Part shown: positions 16,354 to 24,800 of the stretch, one piece after another
Layout of the letters: every line of letters begins with the position of its first letter
How positions within the stretch are numbered: the stretch's first letter is position 1
NCBI GenBank assembly: GCA_002364215.1
Contig: DEXQ01000010.1
Location: 28,291-92,290, forward strand
From: Aequorivita sp. UBA3180
GTDB taxonomy: Bacteria; Bacteroidota; Bacteroidia; Flavobacteriales; Flavobacteriaceae
Direction: 5' to 3'
DNA length: 64,000 bases
Program-made: the position numbers and the translations under genes
The notes under the pieces: model-generated
The model's input: only the letters and a program-made list of their open reading frames with translations
Databases searched by the model: none
Told to the model about the DNA's origin: nothing

Positions 16354-17490
16354 CTATTTTCCCCAAGTTTCCAAATATTTTTTGGCGATGGAAATATAGT
16401 CGTGCTCACGTTCTATAAATTTTCGGGCATTGACAGAAATGGAATTCAATTTTTTAGGATTTAAAATCAAATCTTCCAGCTTATTGTATAAATAATCTGA
16501 GTCTGGGAGTGAATTTATACACACTTCGTCTGCCTTTAAATTGTAGCATTCCAAAAACTCGATTTCGGCTCCTGTAAAAACAACTTTTCCCTTTGCCATC
16601 GCTTCCAAAGCGTTATAGCCTTGGTCATACGCAAACACTTGATCTAAAAGAATATGTGCCGAATTATACTTTTCAATGTATTCGGAATATGGAACGTTTT
16701 CAACTGTAATTACTTCAACTTTTGAAGCGTGTTTCTGTTGAAGTTTTTCAAGTGCAGCTTCAAAATAATCGTTTCCTTTTTTGAAATAATTCGCGCGATT
16801 GATGCCGTGGAAAATGATAATCTTTTCTTCAGGAACCAGAGGTTTAAATCTCAGCCTTTCAGTGTTTACAGGATTTGGAATTACTCCCAAATACTTTTTA
16901 TTTCCTTGAAGCGGAATGTCATAATCCAAATCGGAAGCGATTACACCATCAACATTTTCAAAAACAAAATCGTGCAAATCTTTGTATTCTGGCTTTAAAT
17001 ATTTTAAAGCTGGGAAAAATGCTTGCTCTGAAATTTTTCCATTAAAAAGCGGATTGAAAATAGAGTAGCGAAATTTTTTTTCATAAGCGTACTTAACGCT
17101 CGTATAATCCGTTCCGCAGGAAAGCAAGAAGAGTTTTTTATTGTTCTCCTTTAAAAATGAAATGATTTCCTTTTCGTGTTTTGGCAAAATCCCAAGCGGA
17201 CTTTCGTTTATCAATTGCACAACATCAAAACCTTTAAATTTTTCTTGCTGCTGAAGAAATTGGTTTTTTAAGGAAAGAGAAGAAATGTCCAAGCCAAAAA
17301 GTTTGAATAAACCAACCTTCACTTTTTTTGAAATCCCCGAATCATACTTTCGCTTTAAAAGGATATCTGAGGGGAAATTTTTAAATTCATCGCCAGTGGA
17401 AACAAGGGTTACTTCGTGGCCCATCGCCAACAATCCCTCTTTTAAGGAATTGTGCAACCTACTGTATTCGCCCACCAAAAGTATTTGCAT
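16354..17490 (-). CDS. Glycosyltransferase, GT-B fold
   Basis: About 378 residues. The N-terminal Rossmann half opens with MQILLVGEYSRLHNSLKEGL and has the GHEVTLVSTG pattern of GT4-type enzymes. The C-terminal nucleotide-sugar-binding half contains IIIFHGINRANYFKKGNDYF and YNALEAMAKGKVVFTGAE, which holds the usual acidic E-x7-E-like region. The start at 17490 (MQILL) is chosen over an upstream in-frame ATG at 17526, which would add a non-homologous leader and nearly reach the divergent gene. Donor and acceptor are unknown. It is divergent to the glycosyltransferase at 17538. Confidence 0.82.
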   Translation of the reverse strand: MQILLVGEYSRLHNSLKEGLLAMGHEVTLVSTGDEFKNFPSDILLKRKYDSGISKKVKVGLFKLFGLDISSLSLKNQFLQQQEKFKGFDVVQLINESPLGILPKHEKEIISFLKENNKKLFLLSCGTDYTSVKYAYEKKFRYSIFNPLFNGKISEQAFFPALKYLKPEYKDLHDFVFENVDGVIASDLDYDIPLQGNKKYLGVIPNPVNTERLRFKPLVPEEKIIIFHGINRANYFKKGNDYFEAALEKLQQKHASKVEVITVENVPYSEYIEKYNSAHILLDQVFAYDQGYNALEAMAKGKVVFTGAEIEFLECYNLKADEVCINSLPDSDYLYNKLEDLILNPKKLNSISVNARKFIEREHDYISIAKKYLETWGK

Positions 17491-17496
17491 AAAAGC

Positions 17497-17504
17497 TATA
17501 TTTG
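17497..17504 (+). promoter_or_regulatory. -7 element for the 17538 operon
   Basis: TATATTTG is a perfect TAnnTTTG match 33 bases upstream of the rightward glycosyltransferase start, in the short divergent intergenic region. Confidence 0.55.
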
Positions 17505-17537
17505 CCTTGTGCAACCAAAAATACATAATAAATAGCG

Positions 17538-18647
17538 ATGGACGCTGAAAAGAAATTCAAAGTGTGTTTGGTTTCCATTTCGCTTGCAAAAGGTGGGTTG
17601 GAGCGCTCGTGCGCTATGCTTTCACAAATGCTGGAAGCAAAAGGTCATGAGGTGCATTTGGTAATTTTGAACGATGAAGTTGATTATCCTTACAGCGGAA
17701 AATTGTTTAATTTAGGAAAACTGAAAGCGGAAAAAGACTCAATGGTGAAACGTTTGCTGCGCTTTCGGAAATTTCGAAATTATTTAAAAAAGGAAAATTT
17801 TGATGTAATAATTGATCACCGACCTAAAAATAATTTTGAGCGGGAATTGTTTTATTCGAAATTTATTTATCGAGAGCTCAACAAAATTTATGTGGTGCAC
17901 AGTTCCAAAAAAACGGAATACTTGACTGAGAATCCCTCCGCTTTTTCAAAAATCTGTCAAAAAAACCTTTTGAACGTTGGCGTTTCAGAATATATAGAAA
18001 ACGAAATTTTGAAGAAGGAAGGAATAGACAATTCCATAACAATCCACAATGCTTTCGATCCTTCTTGGATTGAAGAAAAGAGCGAGTTTCCCCAAATACT
18101 TCAAAATAAAAAATATATACTTTCCTATGGCAGATTGGACGATTCCATAAAGGACTTTTCATTTTTGATTAAAGCTTTTTCACAATCGAAAGTTTGGGAA
18201 AATGATTTTCATCTCGTCATTTTGGGTGATGGAAAAGACAAGGAAATGCTTCAAAAACTGGCAGCTTCAAAAGAATGTTGTGATCAAATTTTATTTTTCC
18301 CTTTCACTAAAAAACCTTTCGAAATCATTAAAAACGCACATTGTGTAACACTGACAAGTAAATATGAAGGCTTCCCGATGGTGCTCGTAGAATCACTTTC
18401 TTTGGGAGCGCCCGTGGTTTCACTGGATATAATTTCGGGGCCTTCGGAAATTGTACAACACCAAAAAAATGGTTTGCTGATTGCCGAAAGAAGTTTACCT
18501 TTATTTGCGGAAGCGTTGCAAAAAATATGTTTTGATGAAAAACTTTATAATGAGATGAAAGCGAACGCAAAACCTTCCGTAGCACAATTTTCAATGCAGG
18601 CCATTTCTGAAAAATGGAACCAAACTTTACAGCATGCAATACGTTGA
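17538..18647 (+). CDS. Glycosyltransferase family 4
   Basis: 369 residues, GT-B fold. The N-terminal glycine-rich loop is SLAKGGLERSCAMLSQMLEAK, and YILSYGRLDDSIKDFSFLI marks the start of the C-terminal domain. The catalytic and nucleotide-binding region SKYEGFPMVLVESLSLGAPV has the conserved E-x7-E pattern (Glu of YEG and Glu of VES), and SGPSEIV follows. It retains the donor sugar configuration as a GT4 member. It overlaps fdtA by 14 bases, so the two are cotranscribed and it may be the enzyme that adds the FdtA/FdtB-derived sugar; that is inference from position. Confidence 0.87.
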   Translation: MDAEKKFKVCLVSISLAKGGLERSCAMLSQMLEAKGHEVHLVILNDEVDYPYSGKLFNLGKLKAEKDSMVKRLLRFRKFRNYLKKENFDVIIDHRPKNNFERELFYSKFIYRELNKIYVVHSSKKTEYLTENPSAFSKICQKNLLNVGVSEYIENEILKKEGIDNSITIHNAFDPSWIEEKSEFPQILQNKKYILSYGRLDDSIKDFSFLIKAFSQSKVWENDFHLVILGDGKDKEMLQKLAASKECCDQILFFPFTKKPFEIIKNAHCVTLTSKYEGFPMVLVESLSLGAPVVSLDIISGPSEIVQHQKNGLLIAERSLPLFAEALQKICFDEKLYNEMKANAKPSVAQFSMQAISEKWNQTLQHAIR

Positions 18648-19053
18648 TTTGGATAAAATAGAACTGAGGGAAATTCCTAAAATTAGCGATCCGGACGGTC
18701 GCGGAAACCTTTCAGTGGTTGAAAAGGATTTTTTGCCCTTTATAATAAAACGGGTTTATTATTTATACGATGTTCCAAGCTCTTCCACTCGTGGCGGCCA
18801 CGCCCATAAGGAATTGCAGCAATTTTTGATTGCTGTAAGCGGCAGTTTTGACGTGGTTTTGGACAATGGAAAAACCCGTAGAACCATAACTCTTAATAAA
18901 CCCGATAAAGGTTTGCTAATTCCGAATGGGGTTTGGCGTGAATTGGAAGATTTTTCTTCTGGCGCTGTTTGTCTTTCTTTGGTTAGTGAAGAATATAATG
19001 AAGACGATTACATTCGTGAATACAATGATTTCAAGTTATTTAAAAGTACCTAA
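18634..19053 (+). CDS. fdtA: dTDP-4-keto-6-deoxyglucose 3,4-ketoisomerase, FdtA-like
   Basis: 139 residues, a single cupin domain (WxcM-like C-terminal type). SDPDGRGNLSVVEK, FIIKRVYYLYDVP and RGGHAHKELQQFLIAVSG are diagnostic; the two histidines of GGHAHK lie in the active site of this family. It moves the keto group from C4 to C3, giving the substrate of FdtB. QdtA (3-keto-glucose product) and FdtA (3-keto-galactose product) cannot be separated by eye. It overlaps the preceding glycosyltransferase and, at its 3' end, the convergent GT2 gene by 18 bases. Confidence 0.85.
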   Translation: MQYVDLDKIELREIPKISDPDGRGNLSVVEKDFLPFIIKRVYYLYDVPSSSTRGGHAHKELQQFLIAVSGSFDVVLDNGKTRRTITLNKPDKGLLIPNGVWRELEDFSSGAVCLSLVSEEYNEDDYIREYNDFKLFKST

Positions 19054-19965
19054 CCGCAGTCCGAGCTTTTCCAAATTATTCTTCGTTTTTGAAAGATACT
19101 TCAAAATGGTTTTGTTTTGACGAAGTAGAAATTGTTGCTTTTTACTTAGGTTTTCCAGGTTTATCTTTTTGAAATTTTTCTGAAAAGCTTCTTTATTGCC
19201 TTCTATTTTTGCTAAGACACACAGTGAGTAACGGTTTAAATCCAGAAATTTTTTAAGAGCGGGATTGTTTTTTTCGAAAACTTCGTAGGCTTCAAAATTG
19301 GCTTTTTCTTCCAAATTTTTCACACTTTGGAACAAGCTGTTTTTTCGGACTATATAAGTTGCACAGACTTTTGGGCTAAAAACAACTTTGTATTTTAAAC
19401 CTATTCGAACGTAAAGATCTGTGTCCTCTCCACTTTTAATTTTTTGATTATACCAACCCACATTTTCAAACACATCTTTTTTTAAAACAGTGGAAATGCT
19501 CAACAATACTGAATCTAATTGGCTAGACTCAAAATAATCAACAATAATTGAATCTTTTCCAATGGTTTGGATAGAGTAACTGTTCTTAAAAATTTTTCTG
19601 TTGCGCTTTATTTCGGTAGCGGTAGCAAAAACGGATTCATTGGGATATTCAGTTACTAACCGATTTTGCTCCTCTAAATAGAAAGGATACCAATAATCAT
19701 CAGCGTCCATTAAGGCTATATATTTGGCTTCTGCTTGCTGTATTGTAAAATTTCTCGCAGCCGATGCGCCACTGTTTTCCATGGAAAAATAACGAATGCG
19801 CGGATCCTTGAATTTTAATATTTCAGTTTCACTGTTGTCGGTAGAACCATCATTCAGAATCACGACTTCAAAATCAGTAAAGGTCTGGGCCAAGACACTT
19901 TTTAACGTATCAGCAATGTACTTTTCTTTGTTAAAGACCGATATGACTACCGAAAATTTAGGCAT
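19036..19965 (-). CDS. Glycosyltransferase family 2
   Basis: 309 residues, GT-A fold. It opens FSVVISVFNKEKYIADTLKS, continues with VVILNDGSTDNSE and has the metal-binding acidic motif ALMDADDYW near residue 90. The C-terminal 100 residues are basic and lack membrane helices. It is the last gene of a three-gene leftward operon and overlaps the GT2 upstream by eight bases. Inversion of the donor configuration is expected for the family. The substrate is unknown. Confidence 0.87.
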   Translation of the reverse strand: MPKFSVVISVFNKEKYIADTLKSVLAQTFTDFEVVILNDGSTDNSETEILKFKDPRIRYFSMENSGASAARNFTIQQAEAKYIALMDADDYWYPFYLEEQNRLVTEYPNESVFATATEIKRNRKIFKNSYSIQTIGKDSIIVDYFESSQLDSVLLSISTVLKKDVFENVGWYNQKIKSGEDTDLYVRIGLKYKVVFSPKVCATYIVRKNSLFQSVKNLEEKANFEAYEVFEKNNPALKKFLDLNRYSLCVLAKIEGNKEAFQKNFKKINLENLSKKQQFLLRQNKTILKYLSKTKNNLEKLGLRLGTFK

Positions 19966-20854
19966 CCTTAGTTTTTAAAGAACTAAGATAGCCCAAGCGG
20001 TACAAATCAAAAAGGAAAAGGGATGGATTTGTAGAATTTAGGTTTTTCAGCAATGGTTTTTTAAAGGCATTGAAGAATATTCGCATTACAAACAATAAGT
20101 TTCTTTTTTTTAGTTTCAAATATGTTTTCAGAATTTTCACGGTTTCCTTATCAAGATCACCAGTGTTGTGAAAATTCAATAAATTTTGAAGTGCCAATTC
20201 TGACTTTTTTATGAAAGCCTCATTGGTTTCCAAATTTAAATGGATCACCGGATTGTCAATGTGCAGCAGTGGAATGTTGTTTTTTTGAAGTTCATATGCA
20301 AATACGGAATCTTCATAACCGTACCCAGCTAATTTTTCGTTGAACTTTATTTTTTCAAAAACCGCCTTATTAATAGCAAACCCCATCGTTATAAAACTTC
20401 GGTATGGGCTTTTAAGACGTTCCGCAAGTGGCAGACTTTCACGTTCTGAGCCGTATTTATGCCTTAAACTGAATTTTTTAGAATTGTTTTTTGGATATTG
20501 AATGCCTCCAAAAATCACCGAAGCTTCATTGGAAATAGTAACCAAATATTTCGCAATAAATTCTGGGTTTGAAGGAAAGGTGTCCGCATCCAAAAACAAT
20601 AACCAATCATAATTTGCTCGTTCTGCTAAAAGATTTCGGATTTTGCTTCTGCCGATATTTCTTTCCAAAGCTTGAAAACTACACTGCTTCAACAAATTTA
20701 TTTTTGAATTTTCTTCCAACGATTTTTTGTCAGTAGAAGCATCGTCCAAAACCACGATTTCATAAACCTCATTTGCGATTTCACACTGTTTTTGCAAGTT
20801 TTCTACCAATGAAAAAACGTTGTAATTGTATGTAGGGATAAGGATTGAAATCAT
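19958..20854 (-). CDS. Glycosyltransferase family 2
   Basis: 298 residues. The GT-A signature is ISILIPTYNYNVFSLVENL, then VVLDDASTD and WLLFLDADTFP (the DxD-type motif). The region GYEDSVFAYELQKNNIPL matches the acidic base region of GT2 enzymes that act on surface polysaccharides. It overlaps the methyltransferase gene upstream by four bases. It differs clearly from its downstream neighbour, so this is not a recent tandem duplicate. Confidence 0.87.
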   Translation of the reverse strand: MISILIPTYNYNVFSLVENLQKQCEIANEVYEIVVLDDASTDKKSLEENSKINLLKQCSFQALERNIGRSKIRNLLAERANYDWLLFLDADTFPSNPEFIAKYLVTISNEASVIFGGIQYPKNNSKKFSLRHKYGSERESLPLAERLKSPYRSFITMGFAINKAVFEKIKFNEKLAGYGYEDSVFAYELQKNNIPLLHIDNPVIHLNLETNEAFIKKSELALQNLLNFHNTGDLDKETVKILKTYLKLKKRNLLFVMRIFFNAFKKPLLKNLNSTNPSLFLFDLYRLGYLSSLKTKDA

Positions 20855-21579
20855 TTTTTGGCGATAAGTACAGTTTCTTTCATAAATCCAAAACGTTCAT
20901 TTGCCGGAAAAGTTTTGATTTCCACATTTTGAAAGCCGTTTTCTTTCAATCTGCGCATTAATCCTTCCACAGAGTAAATGCGTACGTGGTCTTCCTGCCC
21001 GAAGGCTACTATTCGTTCTTCGGGCGTTTTCTTTGAAAAATCCTCGTATATTTCTCCTTCTTTAAAAGGAGTTTGGATTACACACTTGCCATTGGGTTTT
21101 AATACGCGATGTAATTCTTCCATTGCTTTTTTGTCGTCTTCAATATGTTCCAAAATATGATAGCAGATTATCAGATCGAAAAAATTGTCTTCCAAAGGAA
21201 TTTTAGTGATATCATACTGATAATCCGCCAGAAATTCATCTTCAAAATCAGTACTGAAATAAGTGATGCTCGGATTTTTCTTCAGCAATCTGTAAACACT
21301 TCGCGAAGGTGAAAAGTGAAGTATTTTGCCGTTTACTAAATCGTTTTCTTTAAGAAAGGAATAAAGTCTCCGGGTTCGCGAGCGACTGCCGCAAAAAGGG
21401 CAGAGCAGGTCGCCGTCGGGAATTTTAATAAATCGTTTAACCCCATGACCGCAAACCGTACATTCGTGGTTTTTTCCACGTAGGTGAAAAGCAAAAAAGG
21501 AACGAAAAAAAACCTCGTTCTCAAAAAGAATTTTTTTTGGAACAAAGGTGAGTGCCACTTTTTTTAAGGTTTGGTACAT
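20851..21579 (-). CDS. SAM-dependent methyltransferase with N-terminal zinc-ribbon-like motif
   Basis: About 242 residues. Two CxxC pairs (CTVCG and CPFCG, about 20 residues apart near the N-terminus) form a likely zinc ribbon, then a class I methyltransferase follows: YFSTDFEDEF, FFDLIICYHILEHIEDD and EELHRVLKPNGKCV. The start at 21579 (MYQTLKKVALT) is preferred; an in-frame ATG at 21654 would add 25 residues and nearly meet the divergent subtilase gene. It is the first gene of the leftward glycosyltransferase operon, so a role in glycan methylation is plausible. Confidence 0.8.
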   Translation of the reverse strand: MYQTLKKVALTFVPKKILFENEVFFRSFFAFHLRGKNHECTVCGHGVKRFIKIPDGDLLCPFCGSRSRTRRLYSFLKENDLVNGKILHFSPSRSVYRLLKKNPSITYFSTDFEDEFLADYQYDITKIPLEDNFFDLIICYHILEHIEDDKKAMEELHRVLKPNGKCVIQTPFKEGEIYEDFSKKTPEERIVAFGQEDHVRIYSVEGLMRRLKENGFQNVEIKTFPANERFGFMKETVLIAKK

Positions 21580-21670
21580 CTGGCTAAAATACAGTAATCT
21601 TTTTGGATGCGGGAAATTTGAATTTCTATTCGGTCCATAAAAAATCGTTTTCACGAAAAATTTTAAAAAG

Positions 21671-23329
21671 ATGTATCTTGTAAAAAAAGAATCAGCTGTG
21701 CGGATATTTATTTTAGTTTTTGTTGTTTTTTCTACACTTTCAGTTTACTCCCAACAAGAGGCCTGGTTTTATCTGCGTGCGCGCGATACTTCCTTCGTAC
21801 CTTCTTTTGAAAAAAAAGGAGATTATTTGAGCTATTCGGGTGAAGATGCAAGGCTGAAAGCAGCTTTAAAAAACTATAAAATCAAAATCTTCAAAAAAAC
21901 TTGGAAACACGCTAAAAAGCAAAATCTAAAAAAGACCTTTTTTGTGATTGCCGATAAGGAAGCAATGATGACGGATTTACTGCAGAATGTTTCCCATCTT
22001 TTTGAGTTTGGCGAATTGATAGCCGAAGAGGACAAAAAAATTTTTGAACCCAATGATTACGGATTGACAAGTACCATAGGCGATAATTTGGGAGCGCAAG
22101 TTAATCTGGATTATCTTGACGTAATGGAGGTTCCGAAAGCTTGGTATTACACAACGGGTTCGCGCGATATAATTGTTGGAATTTCGGATGGTTCCATCAA
22201 AACAGACGATAAGGAATTTGAAGGAAAAAGTAAGATTATAAGGGAGTCTTTTATGGCAAAAGGCCACGGATTTTCTGTTGCTGAATCTGCGGCCGGCCAA
22301 GGAGACAATGGGTATGCCATTCCGGGGGTATGTTACGATTGTAGTGTTTATTCCACCAATTATAGACACATAAATAATTTGGAGCAACTCGTTGAGCTTT
22401 CCAAATTGGGAGTGAAAGTTATCAATTGTAGTTGGGGGCTTGCACACTATTATGAAACGGCCCAGCAGGCTATTTATGAAATGATGGACAATGGTACAGT
22501 AGTGGTTGCAATAGGCCACAACCCACCTTTTTCGGAAACAAAGGGAAAAAAACCTTATTATCCAGCTTCATATGATAAAGTTATTGCGGTTTCTTCTGCT
22601 TCGCACCGCTATGCACATTATTCTGAAAATATTCAGATTGAAGAAGGTAAGGGCTTGTATTACATAAAAAATATTCGCTATTATGTGGGGCTTACCGGTG
22701 GTTTTAAAAATAATGATACTACTCAGGTTCCGCATTTGTATCCTATCAGCATCCGAAATTTGAATAGTGAAATTGACATTGTAGCTCCTTCAAAGGGTAT
22801 TTATAGATACGGTGAACGAGCCCTCAACGGTTTTGACGACGTTAGTCAATTTAACCAAACTTCAGGAGTGGCGCCATTGGTTACGGGCAGTATTGGGCTT
22901 ATGTTTTCGCTTTATCCCTGTCTTCCGGCAGAAGAGGTTGAGACCATCCTAAAATTAACATCTACCAATATAGACGACGTAGAGCCCAATAAACCATATG
23001 CGGGAATGTACGGTGCAGGAATGTTAAATACGGGCCGAGCCGTGGAAATGGTTTTTGATATGTTCGCGGAAAAAGAACCAGTAAAAATTGAAAACCAGCG
23101 ATTCAGTCGGTGGGATTTTAAACTGACTTCTATTTCTGAAGTAGTTATGCAAAATCAGAAGTTTACTGAAGAAGCAACTTTAAATCTTACCTCAAAAAAG
23201 CGAATTGTAATTTCTGAAAATACCGTCCTAAAACCGAACGCGAAAGGAAAAATTCATCTTAAAATTGACCCGTCGCTTAAAAAAGAATGTGAGCTACAAC
23301 TTCGCGACCCAAGTATCCTAGATGATTAA
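21671..23329 (+). CDS. Secreted subtilisin-like serine protease (S8 family)
   Basis: 552 residues. A signal peptide (about residues 10-28, ending SVYSQ) is followed by a propeptide-like segment and an S8 domain. The catalytic residues read as Asp173 (GISDGSI), His199 (GHGFSVAESAAG, a deviant form of GHGTHVAG) and Ser398 (NQTSGVAPLVTG). The Asp-His spacing of 26 is short and the usual Thr of HGT is Phe, so activity is likely but not certain. The C-terminal 90 residues form a beta-rich appendage that does not look like a canonical type IX sorting domain. Its stop codon overlaps the stop of convergent ftsE. Confidence 0.82.
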   Translation: MYLVKKESAVRIFILVFVVFSTLSVYSQQEAWFYLRARDTSFVPSFEKKGDYLSYSGEDARLKAALKNYKIKIFKKTWKHAKKQNLKKTFFVIADKEAMMTDLLQNVSHLFEFGELIAEEDKKIFEPNDYGLTSTIGDNLGAQVNLDYLDVMEVPKAWYYTTGSRDIIVGISDGSIKTDDKEFEGKSKIIRESFMAKGHGFSVAESAAGQGDNGYAIPGVCYDCSVYSTNYRHINNLEQLVELSKLGVKVINCSWGLAHYYETAQQAIYEMMDNGTVVVAIGHNPPFSETKGKKPYYPASYDKVIAVSSASHRYAHYSENIQIEEGKGLYYIKNIRYYVGLTGGFKNNDTTQVPHLYPISIRNLNSEIDIVAPSKGIYRYGERALNGFDDVSQFNQTSGVAPLVTGSIGLMFSLYPCLPAEEVETILKLTSTNIDDVEPNKPYAGMYGAGMLNTGRAVEMVFDMFAEKEPVKIENQRFSRWDFKLTSISEVVMQNQKFTEEATLNLTSKKRIVISENTVLKPNAKGKIHLKIDPSLKKECELQLRDPSILDD

Positions 23330-24009
23330 ACCGTTTTTTGAACTACTTCAAAAATCTGGTTTTCATCGCACTTCAATGTTTTGGAAGGATACTTCAGCAA
23401 CAAGGCATAATCGTGCGTTGCCATTAAGATGGTATTGCCGTTTTTATTTATCTCACGTAAAACTTCCATTACTTCCACACTCGTTTGTGGGTCTAGGTTT
23501 CCCGTGGGCTCATCTGCCAAAATAAGCTCTGGATCATTTAAAAGCGCACGGGCAATAGCCACACGTTGCTGCTCTCCGCCCGAAAGTTGGTAAGGATATT
23601 TAAAGGCTTTGGTTTTCATATCAACCTTGTCCAATACCTCGTTAATCTTGCTTTCCATGGCGGCTTTGTCCTTCCAGCCTGTGGCCGTCAAAACAAAATT
23701 TAGATTGTCGCGAACTGTGCGATCGTTCAAAAGTTTGAAATCCTGAAAAACCACGCCCAATTTTCTGCGTAAAAAAGGAATATCCTTTTCTTTCAAAGTA
23801 GCCAAATCGTATCCCACAATGTTGCCTTCCCCTTCCTGGAGTGGAAGATCGCCGTAAAGCGTTTTCATAAAACTACTTTTTCCGGTTCCGGTTTTTCCGA
23901 TCAGGTAAACAAATTCGCCTTTATCCACAGAAACGGAAACATCGGAAAGTACTAAATTGTCACCTTGATAAATGGAAGCATCTTTTAAAAATAATACGGT
24001 ATCGGCCAT
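23326..24009 (-). CDS. ftsE: Cell-division ABC transporter ATPase FtsE
   Basis: 227 residues, the ATPase of the FtsEX complex, which couples septal peptidoglycan hydrolysis to division at the inner membrane. Walker A is GKTGTGKSS (residues 38-46), the signature is LSGGEQQRVAIARAL, Walker B is LILADEPTGNLDP and the H-loop is ATHDY. FTNDR-like features (LGVVFQDFKLLNDRTVRDN) are typical of FtsE rather than LolD. ftsX is not adjacent, as is common in Bacteroidota. It converges on the subtilase with overlapping stop codons. Confidence 0.9.
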   Translation of the reverse strand: MADTVLFLKDASIYQGDNLVLSDVSVSVDKGEFVYLIGKTGTGKSSFMKTLYGDLPLQEGEGNIVGYDLATLKEKDIPFLRRKLGVVFQDFKLLNDRTVRDNLNFVLTATGWKDKAAMESKINEVLDKVDMKTKAFKYPYQLSGGEQQRVAIARALLNDPELILADEPTGNLDPQTSVEVMEVLREINKNGNTILMATHDYALLLKYPSKTLKCDENQIFEVVQKTV

Positions 24010-24112
24010 TTTTAAGTATAGGTTTTGGGTTAAATGTATCTATCCCGAGCGGAGTCGAGGGACAAAAGTAATTTGAATTACTTCAAACTGCAACTGATTA
24101 CTGCCAACATAT

Positions 24113-24571
24113 TTACTTTTCTGAAATTTTTTCTTTCAATGCATCAATCTCCTTTTGCTGCTGAAGCGTGTAAAGCGTCAATTCCTCAATTTTTTGAAGC
24201 AAAATCAAGTTCATTTCTTTTAGTGAAATTCCCTCCGTCCGCATCGTTTCGGCAGAAGGCACATTTGGCAGATGATAGTTTTCTTTTAAAAACGCTTCCA
24301 GTTCTTCCAAGGAAATCAAACTGTATTCCGGCATCATTTCAGAAAAACCGTTATAATAGGTTTCAAACACATAATCGGGTGCAACTGCTCCCTCAAGATC
24401 TACCAGAACTTCCTGGGTGTGGATTTTTCCTTTTACGGTCAAAAGCTCATCGGGAGTAGTTGTGCCAATGCCTATTTTTCCATCCTTTTCAGAAAGATTT
24501 TTAAAAGGATTGCGCTGTGCTGTGGCGGAAAGTGAAAACATTAGAATGCCGAAAATCAATAATCTGTTCAT
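24113..24571 (-). CDS. Secreted tail-fibre-like protein with coiled-coil end
   Basis: 152 residues. The signal peptide is MNRLLIFGILMFSLSATAQ. A short beta segment with the recurrent Bacteroidota pattern GKIGIGTTTPDELLTVKGKI follows (as in phage tail-fibre-like and S74-linked proteins), and the protein ends in a heptad-like helix (LEAFLKENYHLPNVPSAE then EMNLILLQKIEELTLYTLQQ). The intramolecular chaperone S74 domain is missing, so it is a short version. Function unknown; it stands alone on the minus strand. Confidence 0.75.
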   Translation of the reverse strand: MNRLLIFGILMFSLSATAQRNPFKNLSEKDGKIGIGTTTPDELLTVKGKIHTQEVLVDLEGAVAPDYVFETYYNGFSEMMPEYSLISLEELEAFLKENYHLPNVPSAETMRTEGISLKEMNLILLQKIEELTLYTLQQQKEIDALKEKISEK

Positions 24572-24745
24572 AACGATGCTTTTATAATTTGTAAAGTTTT
24601 AAAATTACGGTATTTTTTTAAAGCGTTTCAATGTATGTTAAAATCTGTTGAAGAGGTGCATACTTATTTCAATTTTACGTCGTTATATTCCTAAGAAAAT
24701 TCATCAAAAAATCATTCGTTAATTAAACCTTAAAAAATTACAGTA

Positions 24746-24764
24746 TCGCCGAAAGCTACATTTA
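24746..24764 (+). promoter_or_regulatory. TCGCCGAAAG box and -7-like element before the TPR gene
   Basis: TCGCCGAAAG (24746-24755) is followed by TACATTTA (24757-24764; 7/8 to TAnnTTTG). The same 10-mer occurs in the leaders at 5866 and 42016. The function is unknown. Confidence 0.35.
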
Positions 24765-24800
24765 AAGTTAAATATCTTTACGCCACAAAAACTGTAAATA

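Noticed and set aside
24034..24459. Plus-strand frame opposite the tail-fibre-like gene
   Set aside because: It is the complement of a well-supported minus-strand gene with signal peptide and family pattern.
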